This document shows positions 36,703 through 48,510 of a stretch of DNA of 64,000 bases, piece by piece. The stretch comes from Corythucha ciliata. Its lineage: Eukaryota; Arthropoda; Insecta; Hemiptera; Tingidae. The notes under the pieces are model-generated. The model saw only the letters and a list, made by a program, of their open reading frames with translations, was not told where the DNA came from and searched no databases. Where the stretch lies: NCBI GenBank assembly GCA_038030265.1, contig CM075941.1:53421952-53485951 (forward strand), read 5' to 3'. Numbering within the stretch: the first letter of the stretch is position 1; each line of letters opens with the position of its first letter. The position numbers were made by a program, and so were the translations under genes.

Positions 36703-37224
36703 CTTCAACAGAAAAAATTGCGCTAAAGAACGCTAGAACTCCGTGGTAGGATTACATTTGATTATTTCAGTTAGTAAAGACCCCCCCCCCCCCCCAGGAG
36801 ATTTCACCTTGGCGGTCGCCTCAGTGCGAACATGAGGAAAATGTGGAGCTGTGTGTCTCGATATCTACATGTAGTATCGCGGGCGCTTACGAGTCTCTCT
36901 CTGCGGCTCGTTCACGCGGCAAAAGTGTGGCGCATAAGCCGAAAATGCAAAGAGTTTAACGGTGCGATAATCAGTGGCACTGACACGGTATCCAAGGTGA
37001 AGCGGGCGCTACACCTCTCTAGGGGGTGGGTGGTCCATGATCGAGGACGTGATAAACAACATTGAAGTCAAAACAAGGAAAAAATTGATAACAAAATAAA
37101 AACAGGAGAAGCAGGATGGTAAATAAATAAAAATAATAATTGAACAGGATGAAAGAGTTGTGCACTATAAGTGAATTCGAAACCTGCTGCGGAGGGTGCT
37201 AAGCTTTGGGGAAAGTACGCGGCA

Positions 37225-37346
37225 ATTTTTTTTTTTTTCAAAACGCTAATATTCGTAAAATAGCGAAAAAGCGCTCATTCATAACGAAAAGCGAAAAAAA
37301 TCACTGATTCGCGGCCAAAAATAGAGAAAACTCTGTTCGTCTAAAC
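37225..37346 (+). repeat. Family A fragment, forward
   Basis: About four units (AAACGCTAATATTCG, CTGATTCGCGGCCAAAAATA) abut the hAT-2 end at 37347, so the transposon end sits inside an older family A array. Confidence 0.65.
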
Positions 37347-37690
37347 CAGGGCCGGCCAACCTTTTTTGTTCGTGGGCCATAAACCTGGTTGTAAGAACTC
37401 AGGTGGGCCACCCATCCTTGCCCCATCCCCCCACCATCAAGCACAACGCACTGATCTTAGCAAAAGGCCGAGACGCTCTGAATAAAACGCACTTGGGGCC
37501 TGTTCAATAACTTCAACAAAATTTGTTAACCACAGTACAATAGCGTTTTCCATTTTGCACAAAAATGTGCCCTGGGGCAGCTCATTACAGTGCCGGTCTA
37601 GGACATTTGGCGCCCCCGCCAAACCAAACCAACGCACCCCGTTTACCAACGCCCCCGTGAAGTTGCCTTCAAGAGTTGCGAATTAGAGTT
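37347..37690 (-). mobile_element. Composite hAT-like end, copy 2 (inverted)
   Basis: Begins CAGGGCCGGCCAACC, the hAT-2 terminal repeat, and runs through the same 220-bp module as 26430-26745 and 57118-57432 in reverse. It then reaches CAGTGCCGGTCTAGGACATT, the hAT-1 terminal repeat. The 8 bases before it (GTCTAAAC) fit the hAT target pattern nTnnnnAn; a matching duplicate on the other side was not found. Confidence 0.7.
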
Positions 37691-39535
37691 TTTTTTCCAC
37701 ACTTCATCACTTATTTAATCGGTGAATTAGCGATTTGTATGCGTTTTAGCCGCAAATTAGCGATTTTTCTTGCAATGAATTTGTGTTTTTCCTTATTTTA
37801 GCCGCTAATGATCTATTTTACCTGTGAATTAACGCCATATTTTCAAATTTTAGCCACGACGTTACCTTAGGAAATTGCGATTTGCCGTTCACTCAATTTA
37901 TTTCCATCAATTATTAGGAAATGTTCACAATTTAACGCCATGAATAGCAATTTTTCTTAATTTAGCCATGGATTGGCGATTTTGTTAACTTTCAGCCACG
38001 AACCTTCAGAAGCCGTGAATTGGAGTTTTCTCCATTTTAACAGCGAATTAGGGTTTTTTCACACACGTTAGTGCTTCTTAATTTTTCCGGTGAATTAGCG
38101 ATTTTATGGGGATTAGCCGTTTTCTCTACTGTAGTCGTGAATTCGTGATTTTAGCCGCTAAACAGCAATTTCGCCCAATGTTATCCGTGAATTGGCACTT
38201 TTCTTAATTTTCCCCGCGAATTAGTTTTTTTTTTTTTTTTACTTTTAGCCATGAATTAGCGCTTTTTTCAGATTGAGCCACGAAGTTGCGTTCTGAATAA
38301 TCTGAGAACTTTTATTTTCGTAATTTTAGGCTCGAATTACCCCAAGGTACAGAAACTACAGTTACAGAAAACTTGTAATTTTGCCCAAATGAGTGCAACC
38401 AAAATTTGCAAAATCACAAATATTTATCACTAAATGTTGCGATTACACGGCCCCCAAAACTTGCAATTCCGTTGAAACTATAGAACCTGAAATTGTCAGT
38501 TCACGCAAATTGTGCCTGGAAACATCCTATTTTGCAGTTAGTTGCCCCCCCCCCTCCCAAATGTTGCCATGTACCTCATACGGGTCTCGTCAACCTATGA
38601 CGCGGCGAATTCATGCGGATTTAGCACTGAATCACTGAAACTTGCAATTTCCCCGAAACTAAGATCCGGAACTTGCAATTTTGCTGAAATGAAGACTCGA
38701 AACTTCGCCAGTGTCGAGAACGCTATAGCCTGGGTTCCGCCGCTTCAAAAATGTTCTCGAAACTGCCATTTTGTTTTAGTTGAGATCCTAAATTTGCAAT
38801 TTCGCTGAACTCAACTTGAAAAAACACGAATTGGAGTTTCTTTCTATTTTAGCTACGAATGAGCGGTTTTCCCTGTAATTTAACCGCCGCGCCTTGAATA
38901 AGCGTATTTTTCCCTCAATTTTAACAGCGAATGAGAGCGTTTTTAAAGTTTTTTTGCCGCGAATTAGTGTTTTTTCTCCGTTTATCCGCGAGTTATCAAT
39001 TTTCTCAATTTTATTCGCGAATTATAGCGCTTTTTCTGAATTCTAGCCGCGAAGTTGCGGTTTTCCCATTTTCGTGGTTGCCACCAGAGCTGCGAGATGT
39101 CGTTTTCGTTATTTTAGTGGCGAGCAATCGCTTTCTCTCAATTTTAGCCGTGAATTAGTGTCTTAATTTGTCATAATTGATATCTGAAAATCTGAGCTTT
39201 TCACAATTTTAGCCACATAGATGCCCCCAGAAACTGCGAACTGGCATTTCCTCAAATACCTCTGAATGTGTACTTTTTCCCCACCAGCCGCGTATAAATG
39301 ATTTTTCTCAATTCTAACCCGGAATAAACTCATTATAATTTTTCACTTTCAGCTATTAATTAAGATTTTTCTTCATTTTAGCCACGATGTTGCCTTCCGA
39401 AACCGCGAATGACCATTCTCTCAATGTTAGCCGTGAATTAGCGCTTTCTCTCAATTTTATTCGTGAATTAGATATTTTACCCGCGAATTATCGATTATTT
39501 CATCACTTTTTGCAAAGAAATAACACTTTTTACCA
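37690..39535 (-). repeat. Family A - family C - family A mosaic, inverted
   Basis: 37690-38335: family A units (TTTTAGCCGCAAATTAGCG). 38340-38825: family C units (GAAACTTGCAATTTCGC). 38830-39535: family A again (TCTCAATTTTAGCCG). The order hAT end, A, C mirrors hAT end, A, C read backwards from 26745 to 24290, so this is an inverted copy of the same composite. Confidence 0.8.
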
Positions 39536-41335
39536 ATTCATCAGGTCCGCCCTTGGGGCCTGTAGATTCCCTACTGGATTGAACCAATTTTTTTTCCTTT
39601 GGCCAACAATTCTGCCAATTTTCACACACAAATATCTGGAGGCTCGGTACAACTATTTCTGTTTAGTTCTGACTTTCCAAAAATAAAACAGCCCACTGAA
39701 AGCACCAGACACATTTCTGCCTACACTCAGAAAAAAAAAACAATTTCAATTGTTACACTCTCACGCACTCAATGACATATTAATCAGTACCCACCCACAG
39801 CTAATGACTGCTAATTGTGGTGCTTCTAATTGACCCGTTTTTTTCTCTCTTATTTTTTAAACTAATGATAAAAACGAATGAATGCGTAATCGCTAGTCAC
39901 TACAACCTTTCTCCCCTCCCCAACGTTCTTCCACTATGTGTTTGGGGGGGGGGGGTGGTGAGGGGGAAGAATAAACAAAAAAATGTGTCTGTCTATGAAA
40001 CCTTTTTCGAAATGGGCGATAAAACAAACTAAAATGGAAAGAGCTCTAAAAAGTTCACGTGTGGGCGTTGCTTGTGAAATAGAAACAAGACAGGGTAAAT
40101 AAGAAGTCACAAAACTGGTAAATGTGGAGGGGGGGGGAACAAAAATAAAATGACGAAACTATTTTGAAGACAAACATAAAAATCAGAAGTTTGAGCGTGG
40201 ATTACTCTTTTTTTTTTAAACTTTTTTAAAGAAGAGATTCCTAGAGTTCGTTTTATATTGTAGAAAAAAAAAAAAAAAAAATACAAGTGAGAAAAAAAAG
40301 GGGGAAAGAAAACTATTCCTGGCTTTAGCTAAACCCCTCTTCTTCGCAGGATGTTTTTTTATGAATAAAGTGGCTGTACTATGTGCCGGGTGGGGGAAGG
40401 GGTTGGACATTTGGTTTGCTAGTAACAACTCTTCTTTCGGGTGCCTCAAAATATTTCGTTGGAATGGGAATGCTTATCGGAAGCCGATTTGTTTATGTTC
40501 TTTGATAGTCTCGAGAGATTATTTCTTTTTTCTAAAAATGTTCCACCCATTTTTCACGGACGTTACGGGGAAATCTATCGTTATCGAATTGAAACAGGGG
40601 CATTTGGATAGGAATTTTATCGAGCGTCGTAGGGCGAGCATTCAATCCCTGGAAGTGTGATAGAATGAGCTTGAGATGACGTACAAACCGCAAACAATCC
40701 TCTAGAAGGATAACTCCTGACCAAATTTAGGATTGCCCCCCCCTCCTCACCATACCCTACATACATATACGGACAACTTTTGGCTCCGACTTCCTGTGTG
40801 GTTACAGTTCGTTGGGGCTTAATTCAACCGCTACCTCCTCTCGCTCTCACGCGTCGATAAATTAAATAGATTATTTTCGGTTAAATAAAACGAAAAATCT
40901 CGCGGCTGCATAATGTTTTTTGTTGAAAGGCAAAATCGTTCTTCTTTACTTTATTTCGTTCTCATTTTTTTTTTTTTTTTTTAACAAAAAATAAACGGAA
41001 GAGATTTGCCCTTTTCTGTCGGCAGTTACGCCTTGCACGCGAGCTTTAACGCTTGTTAACCTTCAGATTCAACCTCCATCCATTTAACCAGTTCTAAAGG
41101 GCCCCTCTCACCACACTCGAAAAACCCGGAGTTTTTTTGATTTTGTGTGTAGTGAAAAGAAAGACACTGTATGGTGGGTGGAGGTGGAGGGTTTGTGCAC
41201 GCGCTTTCGTCATTCTCGTTACAAAGCCCTTTTCCTCCTATTCTTTACAACACATACCAGGATTCCCCTCACCTTTATTCACGCCTCAAACTACCTCTTA
41301 ACATTCATTTTTGAGTGCCTTTTTGTTTTACTTAC

Positions 41336-41485
41336 CAATACTGTTCGGAATGTGAATGACGGAACCAGCGTCGCTGTCAGTGTCGGGCCAACCCGTCGCT
41401 GACTCTGAGTAGTCTGACTCGGACTTGAGATCGTCAGATGTCTCTTCGACGATTGTCTCTAGATAGACGTAACCTTGTTGACTCT
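41336..41485 (-). CDS. Exon 2 of the main gene (acidic segment)
   Basis: The exon begins after TTTACTTTCACAG in phase 1 and ends at AACAGTATTG|GTAAGT, a consensus donor, in phase 1. It encodes about 50 residues rich in Asp, Glu and Ser: ESQQGYVYLETIVEE, then KSESDYSESATGWPDTDSD and SVIHIPNSI. Ser residues embedded in acidic context (SESD, TDSD) look like casein kinase 2 sites; that is inference from consensus only. Both junction phases fit the neighbours. All three plus-strand frames are broken here, so no antisense gene competes. Confidence 0.85.
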
Positions 41486-42689
41486 CTGTGAAAGTAAAAA
41501 GCATACGAAAAAAATAGAAGTATGTAATTTGATCACGTTTCTGGTAGCATAAGAATGTTTGAGTGGTGGTGGGGGGGGGGATAATAAACTTTTAATATTT
41601 ATCCGCACTGTGAGAAGTTAGTAATTTGCGGGTGGGGGAGAACGAGAGGGAAAACAATTTCAAGCACTCAGATCACGTTCCTCTAGCCTACGTCTTGCGA
41701 TGAGGTTTTACTTCCTCGTTCCCGAAAAGAAAGAAAGTATTTTTGAAGATGGAGCAAGCGTTCGATGAAGTCGCTAACACTATTTTTTTTATTTTATTCT
41801 TTAAAGAAAAAAGGATTTCACAACATCGTAATAGGATGTCTTTGAATCTCACACAACGTCTAAGCATTTTGAATTTTTGATAAGATCTATACTTAACCCA
41901 GGAGTAAATGCCCTGCTTTTTATTAAATTATGTGATTTATTTGTCAAGTTGCTTAATTTAAAGTGCCCTGCAGTGTCCCGCCTCACCGTAGAGATGGTGG
42001 AGGGCGTGGGGGTGGTTTTCACGGATCAATCCTACATTTTTTCTCTGGGTTCAATGAAAAAAAAAAAAATTAATGTAAGCCCCTGGAGGGGTTACACGAA
42101 GGCTATGAGCGTGCAATGCACCAGTGCTTTGCTGGTCTCATCTATGCCTAACGCCGTTCACACTTCGGGTGAAATTCTTCCAATGAAGAATGCCATCGGT
42201 TAAAAAATTTCCCGGAGGTTTACAAATGTTCAAACATTTCCTTTTCAGTTAGTAGTCGCATATTAAAATTCCGGGGATGGGGGTTGTTGTGGTGGGGGTA
42301 GGGGGAGTTTTTCCGCCGATTTTTTGTACCTCTTGGGATTTTCACTCATCAGGTCTACTTTCATCCTTTTTTTCTCCCTTAATTGCGTTCACCCAAAATT
42401 CTCAAAAATACCTCTACCTTCTCGGGATATCGGTGGGCGGGGGGGGGGTTTAGATCGACGCAGGTATGTCGCCTACTTTTTTTTAAAATAACAAAGCCGT
42501 ATTTGCTCTTTATTTTGCTTATAACGTGAAACTATACAGTTTAGTGACATGATCATCAAAAATTTAATAAAAGTCTATAAAATATCCAATTTGCACCAAT
42601 TACCAGTGTCAGTTGTGTCGTATTGAGCTCGTCATTCGAGCATCCCAAGCTATCACGGCCGCGGCTTTCACAACAATTAGTTTCGCGAC

Positions 42690-43080
42690 GAAAATACCTC
42701 ACACTACAAAAACAGATTTCGCGTGTTAGACAATCACTTTGGTGGGCCTTTAAAAAAAAAGAAATAAATGTCACTGATATGGCTCACTTAAAAAAGAATT
42801 TTCGCGAATTTGGCTTCTTTAAATTGGACCAACTTGGCGAATTCCGCAACTTTAAAATACATTGTATGAGTTTCTCTCAGGAAAAAACCCCTATTTCGCA
42901 GATTTTGGCTCATTGAAATGACCAATTTCGTGACTGGCTCGTCATAAAACCATGCCACGCATTTATTCGGCTGTTTCTAAAACAAATTTTGTTTTATAGG
43001 CTCTTTTATATCAATTTTGTCGGGTTCACGTCACTTTCGCGGGCTTGGCTCTTATAACAATCCCTTCAAGCGCCTCTCAA
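42690..43080 (-). repeat. Family B array, inverted
   Basis: Units such as AAAACAGATTTCGCG, TTCGCGAATTTGGCT, TTTGGCTCATTGAAA at 35-45 base spacing. Bounded on the right by a possible TGAGGAAGTTTCA inverted end (see findings). Confidence 0.75.
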
Positions 43081-43381
43081 TTTGGCCGAGAATGACCGTT
43101 TCACCGTGTCGACATTAATGAGGAAGTTTCACATTTTTCAAAAATATTTGTTTTCGATTAGGCACATCAATCATTCCACATAAATAAATAAATAAAAATT
43201 GTAAACCCTTCAGAAATATTTTTTATTTCTCAACAAAAGTTGGCATATTTGAAATCCCGCCAAAACGAACATTTTCCGCAACGTAATCGTCGTTGTATTC
43301 TCTGTCCTTTTCATGCCTCTAAATAGCTCATCTGTTTATCCTCCACTATTTTATTATTGGAGAGCTCTAGTAGAAAATAAG

Positions 43382-43659
43382 CAAGGTGACTAAACTTTAC
43401 TATAGGTGCCGCAGATTTCCCCCTGCCCATCGGACAGGAGGGGTGGAGACTGACGTCACCAGCAGTCCTTTGCTCCCGATTGCTCACCCTAGAGCAGCAG
43501 AGTAAGTTAATTTTGAAATTGAAGTCTATGAATTCTCAAAAATCACAGCCCAATAACAATTAATAATGTACTGGGTCCAGCGCAATGGCGGTTGGGACTG
43601 CTCGTGACGTAGGTGAAGGACAGTGATCTGCGGCACCTATAGAAAATTTAGTCACCTTG
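43382..43659. mobile_element. hAT-type MITE, 278 bp, intact ends and perfect 8-bp target duplication
   Basis: The left end CAAGGTGACTAAACTTTACT and the reverse complement of the right end (CAAGGTGACTAAATTTTCTA) continue into TATAGGTGCCGCAGAT on both sides, about 34 bp with one indel. The flanks carry a perfect direct repeat AAAATAAG (43374-43381 and 43660-43667). The 8-bp duplication and CA...TG ends fit the hAT superfamily. No coding capacity: non-autonomous. The perfect duplication and well-matched ends suggest a relatively recent insertion. Confidence 0.9.
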
Positions 43660-44099
43660 AAAATAAGGCAAAGAAACACAACAAACCGCTCTTCGACAGC
43701 TACATTACAGGTGACTTTTTTTCGGAAAGCGCCTATGACGCAAACATGCTAGCTGGCGTGTTTGAAATGACCTAAAACTTCAAAAATCGCTTATTTATTA
43801 ACTGTTGGATTATTTTACGAACGGATCACGATTTATGCTCTATTTTATCAGCATAAATAAACCTTAAAAAAAAAATTTATGAATAAGTTCTGACCCATGA
43901 AACTTCCTCACTTGACTCCGGAGAGGTCTATTTTGGTTCCGCAGGCGTCAAGGCTCTTCCTTGGACTCGCTGGATAACAGAAAATGGACTGAGTGCCATG
44001 GTGTGCAAAAATAACTTTTCATTTGCAAAACGCGCAATAATAATTTTTTCCACGACTAAAATCCTTCAAAATATAGTATAAGTATATTTTTTAGTGACT

Positions 44100-44650
44100 T
44101 TCCCCTAGTGAAATTGGTGTTAGAGTGATCCAATTTAGCCACGTTGGCAAATTGGTCATTGGTGGATCGAGCCAAATAACCCGTGAAATTGGTTTTTTGA
44201 GTAGGCCAAGCTACCGAATTTTGTTTCTGAGCAGCTAAACCCGTAAGATTATGGGTTTTTAAGGGCTAAACCCTGCGAAATTGTTTTTGTGTGCGTGTGT
44301 TTTTTTTAAAAAAGCCCAACCCGTGAAATTGGTTCTATTCATTGTCAGAGCCAAGCCACAGGAATGGGTTTTTCAAGGAGCTAAACCCGTGAAATTGCTT
44401 TTTAAAGAGCAGAATCTCAAAAATTGGTTTTCGAGTAAGTCATATTAACCCGTGAAATGGGTTTTTTGAGTGAGCCAACCCCACGAATTTTGTTTTTTGA
44501 ATAGAGAAACGCGCGAGATTGGCGTTTTAAATAACCCAAAACAATGAGTTTTCTCAAAAACAAACCGGTGAAATCGATTTTTTGAATAGCCAAACCCGCG
44601 AAATTGGTTTTATGAAGAGTCATGCTACCTGCAAAAGTGGTTCTATTTAG
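44100..44650 (+). repeat. Family B array, forward
   Basis: The clearest family B copy: AACCCGTGAAATTGGTTTTT then GAGTAAGCC-type linkers, about 14 units at 35-40 base spacing. Confidence 0.85.
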
Positions 44651-45796
44651 AGCTTTCTTCCCCTTCCCTCTCCGTCATCGTACAGCATATTTTGCTAAAT
44701 TACAGCTTAATCCCACACGGACAACAATAAGTTGAACGCAAAAATTACTGATTTTAGCCCCCCCGAAACATACGCACGCCCGGAATCTACATAATTTTTG
44801 GCGGGCTTTCAGTTGAAATATGGCCTGGTCCTCTCCTGCTAGATCTTGTTCCCTGTTTGAGCCCCCCCCCCCTTTCAATTCAATTTTTCAACCGTGCGTA
44901 AGTCTTGTTTGATTTTTGTTTCAGGCGAGTAGCCCCATACTCGTGTTTTTAATTAATTTAAATAATTAAACCCTTCTTGGATAATGTTGGAAATAATTTT
45001 GTATTTTACTATCGTTCTGTGAGGTGATCAAGTCTCTAAAATACGTATAATGTAGTACTTATCCGAGTTTTAGGTGAAAATCATACCAAGCACTCGAAGA
45101 CCCCCCCCCCCCCGCTCATCAACAGTGACTTGTTAATACGTATTCTCAGGTGTGAAGAAAGCATTTGGTGCAGTAAGTACGTTTGAGTGATTTTTTTTGT
45201 GCCGAATTGTCTGATTTGACGGTGCTAAATAGGGTATGCTCAAACCATCAAGACAACAACGTCATGAAGGTTATTACAGAATATTATAGGACGATTAAAA
45301 TTGGTGGGGGGGGGGCGGATTAGATTTTTTCAAAATACGAAAAAACGACGAGCCACCAATTAAAATTTTCCGAAAGGCTTTCCCTGCCCTCTATACTTGA
45401 TGGGAATAAAACTCGATGGTGAGAATCGGAGGTGAGTCGTAAAGCTGGTGGTGACTCGCCGCGGCTGGAAGTGGCGACTGCTCAGAAAGAAATCCCCCCG
45501 CCTCTCTACATACTTGCACTATCATCACCGCCAAACGAATAAATAATGTGGGCTCGAAGCGTGGAAATCGTGTTCGTTCCACCCCGAAATCCAAAGCTAG
45601 AAATTATTATTCGATTTCAGTAAATTATTCGCAAGAGAATTAGACGCGTGAACAATACTTGTGGGTGAAAAACGTGCGATTTTCGAGTTGATTCTCCGTT
45701 CGACAGGTTTGTTGTGGATCCGTATTTGAAGGGTGGGGAGTGGGGTGCAACAACCCGCTCTTCAAAACATTCATGTCTTGAAGCATGGGAATATCC

Positions 45797-47028
45797 GGGT
45801 CATTCTACAAAAATACCTAAATTTCAGTCCCGGCATTGCTGCAACTTTTCTGTTGCGTTTTTTCATATTTTTTTTTTATTGTTCGGTACTTGGTTATGCC
45901 TGACATAAACTCATTCGAACATATTCTTCATAACTAACTTCCATCGGCGTGCAATTTGAATTTAAATAGTCGAAAATTGTCTCCTTCACATGTCCCCAGC
46001 CATGAGTAGGATACTTTACTGCCCTGAAAATGGTACTACATTGGTTGAGGGGAAAAAACGTGTCGGGGAATTGTTCTCCAGAAGGACCTCCAGTTTTCGA
46101 TACAAAATGAATGAACTCAAAAGCTATTGTGTATCCAACGAAAATGCGGAAAAACCACCTGTCCCGAGGGTAAAACCTATCTCCCTCACATTTTTTTCTG
46201 TTGAGTATCGCTACTCGTCTCATGATATTTTAACAACCCGGTCTACTCTGTCATAGGGGGGCTCATATGTTCCACAATTTCCGCTCCTGTATTGTGCCGG
46301 GGAAAATTCTGACGTCTGACTTGACACGGTTTTTCTCAAAAAAATTGGCATTGACATTTTAAATCTATCTCCCTCACAGCCTTTAAAAAAGCGAGTGGTA
46401 GGTATTGTTGATATTAAAACGAGTCTATATTTTATGCTGTACTGGTAAACACAGAGTATGACCACTCGGCGTTGAATTTTGAGGTGTCTTGGCCCAAAAA
46501 TAGCTGATTTCATCAAAAATCTATCTCCCTCATTTATCCCAATATGAGGGAGATATAGTTTGGGTGGACCGTTTCTTAGAAGCGCTCCATTTAACCATCT
46601 TTTTCGGCAAGCCATGACCTGCCAAGAACACCCCGCGATCATATCAAGAAGCAAAAGGCATATTTATAATTGTAGTGCGGTTTAGTCAAGAGGTTTAGAC
46701 AAGAAAAGGAAAAAGAAATAATATGAGAGGCTATGGCGTTTAAGAGTGAACAATATCCTATGTCCTAGCTGCAGAACAACAAAAGAAAGAACAGCTAAAA
46801 CATCTATCTGGGACATCCTCGGAAAAAATGATATTTCCGTCTTTCTCACACTCCTTCTGTAATGGAAATCGCGAGTTCGCCATAAATACGGTGAATTACG
46901 ATTGCATATTTTCTATACCCACTCGGAAGCTTCATGTAAAGAAAAATGAACCAGATTTTTTTTTAATTCACGATTTTGAATTCGACGAAATTGGAGGTCT
47001 GAATTTAGGTATTTTCGTAGAATGACCC
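45797..47028. mobile_element. DNA transposon, 1,232 bp, 30-bp inverted ends, 4-bp target duplication
   Basis: Left end GGGTCATTCTACAAAAATAC (then CTAAATTTCAG); reverse complement of the right end GGGTCATTCTACGAAAATAC (then CTAAATTCAG). ATCC directly flanks both sides (45793-45796, 47029-47032). The interior contains three or four copies of the word ATCTATCTCCCTCA and a hairpin at 46521-46559. Minus-strand frames at 46654-46220 and 46223-45894 overlap in different frames; each contains the word EGDRF because the repeat lies in them. I see no transposase motif. The superfamily is uncertain; a 4-bp duplication excludes hAT and piggyBac/TTAA types. Confidence 0.8.
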
Positions 47029-48402
47029 ATCCTCATCTTACATGTTTCTCGATTGTCGCTTTCAGTCTTTCAGGGTTCAAGCTGAGCTTAGGCTTATCCT
47101 TCAGCAACACTTAAACGAACATTGTTGACTCGGCCCCTAAGGACATGATCAATCGCTGGCGACACTCATGCCACTAACCGTTTTACATCACTTCATTTAT
47201 ACCACGGTATCAACTTTTTTAGTGGAAACGATGTCACCATTCTTCTCTTAACAATCTGCTTTTCAAATACACCGATTGTAAATGGATTTTTTCCTTAAAA
47301 ACAGGAAAAGATGGTTAAGTCATTTGTGTTTTCCATCTCCCTTCACCTCCCCACTTGCCATCATCAATTAATGTTACCGAGTTGAGTAACGTGAGTCATA
47401 CGTGGGAAAGCTTTAGAGAGAGAGAGTCTAAAGCGACACGGTGACCTAATGAGCGTAAAAAGACTCCTTCACGAGTTGGAAAGAAGAATGTCCGGAAAGG
47501 AAATGAAGCGGGCTTTTAATAAATTAAAAATAATTCGAGTCCACGTTACTGTGCGGACTAGATTCGGGCCTACTTCCAAGTCAGTTGGTACACATTTAAA
47601 TTATACGTGACTTATAGATAGAGGCTCGAATAAAATGATAGCAGTTTTTATTAAAAGGTGTGTACACAGTGAGTCACGTCGTTGATCACCCAACCTCACT
47701 ATCACTAGCATTTTCATTATAACAGCAGTAGTAAAAAGTGATTCGGTTATTATTTTGAACCAAGCAAACTGTGGGACCCCCCCCCCCTTCTTCATCAGAT
47801 CATGACGAGGCACTCACGTTTCACATTCTCACATGTTGGCATGGGTGGGGCTAACAATAAAAGTGTATTTACAGTTCGTGAATGTGAAGGCTGTTATACG
47901 GTAGCTGTGATCAGAAAAAAATGTTTGTTTTTTCATTATTTTTTTATTGCTCTGACGCGTTTTGTAATTTTTCAGTTGCCTGCAGGCGCTTAGGTGATCA
48001 AAAATTCTGTTTTTGGAGTTGGAAACACGATTTGGGAAGACTTGACTGACAAATGACCCATGTGATAGATTGTATCTCTGGTTTAAAAAAAAAAAAATAA
48101 TAAAAGTGTATGCAGACCTTGAGAGTTGAAACCAGTCGATGGTATAGTAATGCATGGGTGGGGGGGACTTAATTAGCAAGCCCCGTGGATTTCCCTTTTC
48201 CATTTTTTACCCGTATAACGCGATCCGCATATAAAAGCGTTTGGACATTCCAAGCGAAAGCTATTAAAATACCTTAGTTTATAAGTCGAAAACCTCTGGG
48301 ATTTATCGAAGAAATAACTCAAATTTTATAACGATCAAACCAAATTCGTGGGACTTTTAGAATCCATTTAAAATCCCGAGGTTCCTTTTCCCTTTTTTGC
48401 AG

Positions 48403-48510
48403 TTAATTATTGTGGAGTCAGCGTTCGAAAAGTCACGTTTGCCTACTTTGCAACCTGATTTGACTCAACTCCCCTCTAGCCCAGTTACCCCGAGTGCATC
48501 AATTGAACCC
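48403..48510 (+). CDS. Candidate exon of a nested plus-strand gene (P1)
   Basis: A strong acceptor (TTTTCCCTTTTTTGCAG) is followed in phase 0 by 36 open codons (LIIVESAFEKSRLPTLQPDL, TQLPSSPVTPSASIEP) and a fair donor CCC|GTGAGG in phase 0. It lies inside intron 1 on the opposite strand. Codon content is protein-like, but such short splice-bounded stretches can arise by chance. Confidence 0.3.

Larger units (their letters stand above)
36703..41335 (-). other. Intron 2 (4.6 kb), half of it repeat
   Basis: Contains C15 near 36781, the family A, hAT-2, family A, family C, family A mosaic between 37225 and 39535, a T19 tract near 40965 and G12 near 39945. The plus-strand frame at 40361-40660 has no convincing splice boundaries. 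Otherwise no gene. Confidence 0.6.
41486..48402 (-). other. Left part of intron 1 (16.7 kb), transposon-rich
   Basis: Holds family B arrays (42690, 44100), the MITE at 43382-43659 and the 1.23-kb element at 45797-47028. The remainder is AT-rich with G/C runs. The ORF at 45391-45594 (minus) starts near a fair acceptor (TTTCTGAGCAG) but its phase does not fit between exons 1 and 2. Confidence 0.55.

Noticed and set aside
39540..39575. Right terminal repeat of the inverted hAT-2 copy that starts at 37347
   Set aside because: AGGTCCGCCCTTGGGGCCTG looks faintly similar but does not pair with CAGGGCCGGCCAACC and lacks the 8-bp duplicate.
45391..45594. Extra exon in intron 1 with acceptor TTTCTGAGCAG
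   Set aside because: The frame that is open is phase 0, whereas exons 1 and 2 join in phase 1; no suitable donor in phase 1 was found.
45894..46654. Transposase gene inside the 1.23-kb element
   Set aside because: The two frames overlap in different phases, are explained largely by the ATCTATCTCCCTCA repeat, and show no catalytic motif that I can see.
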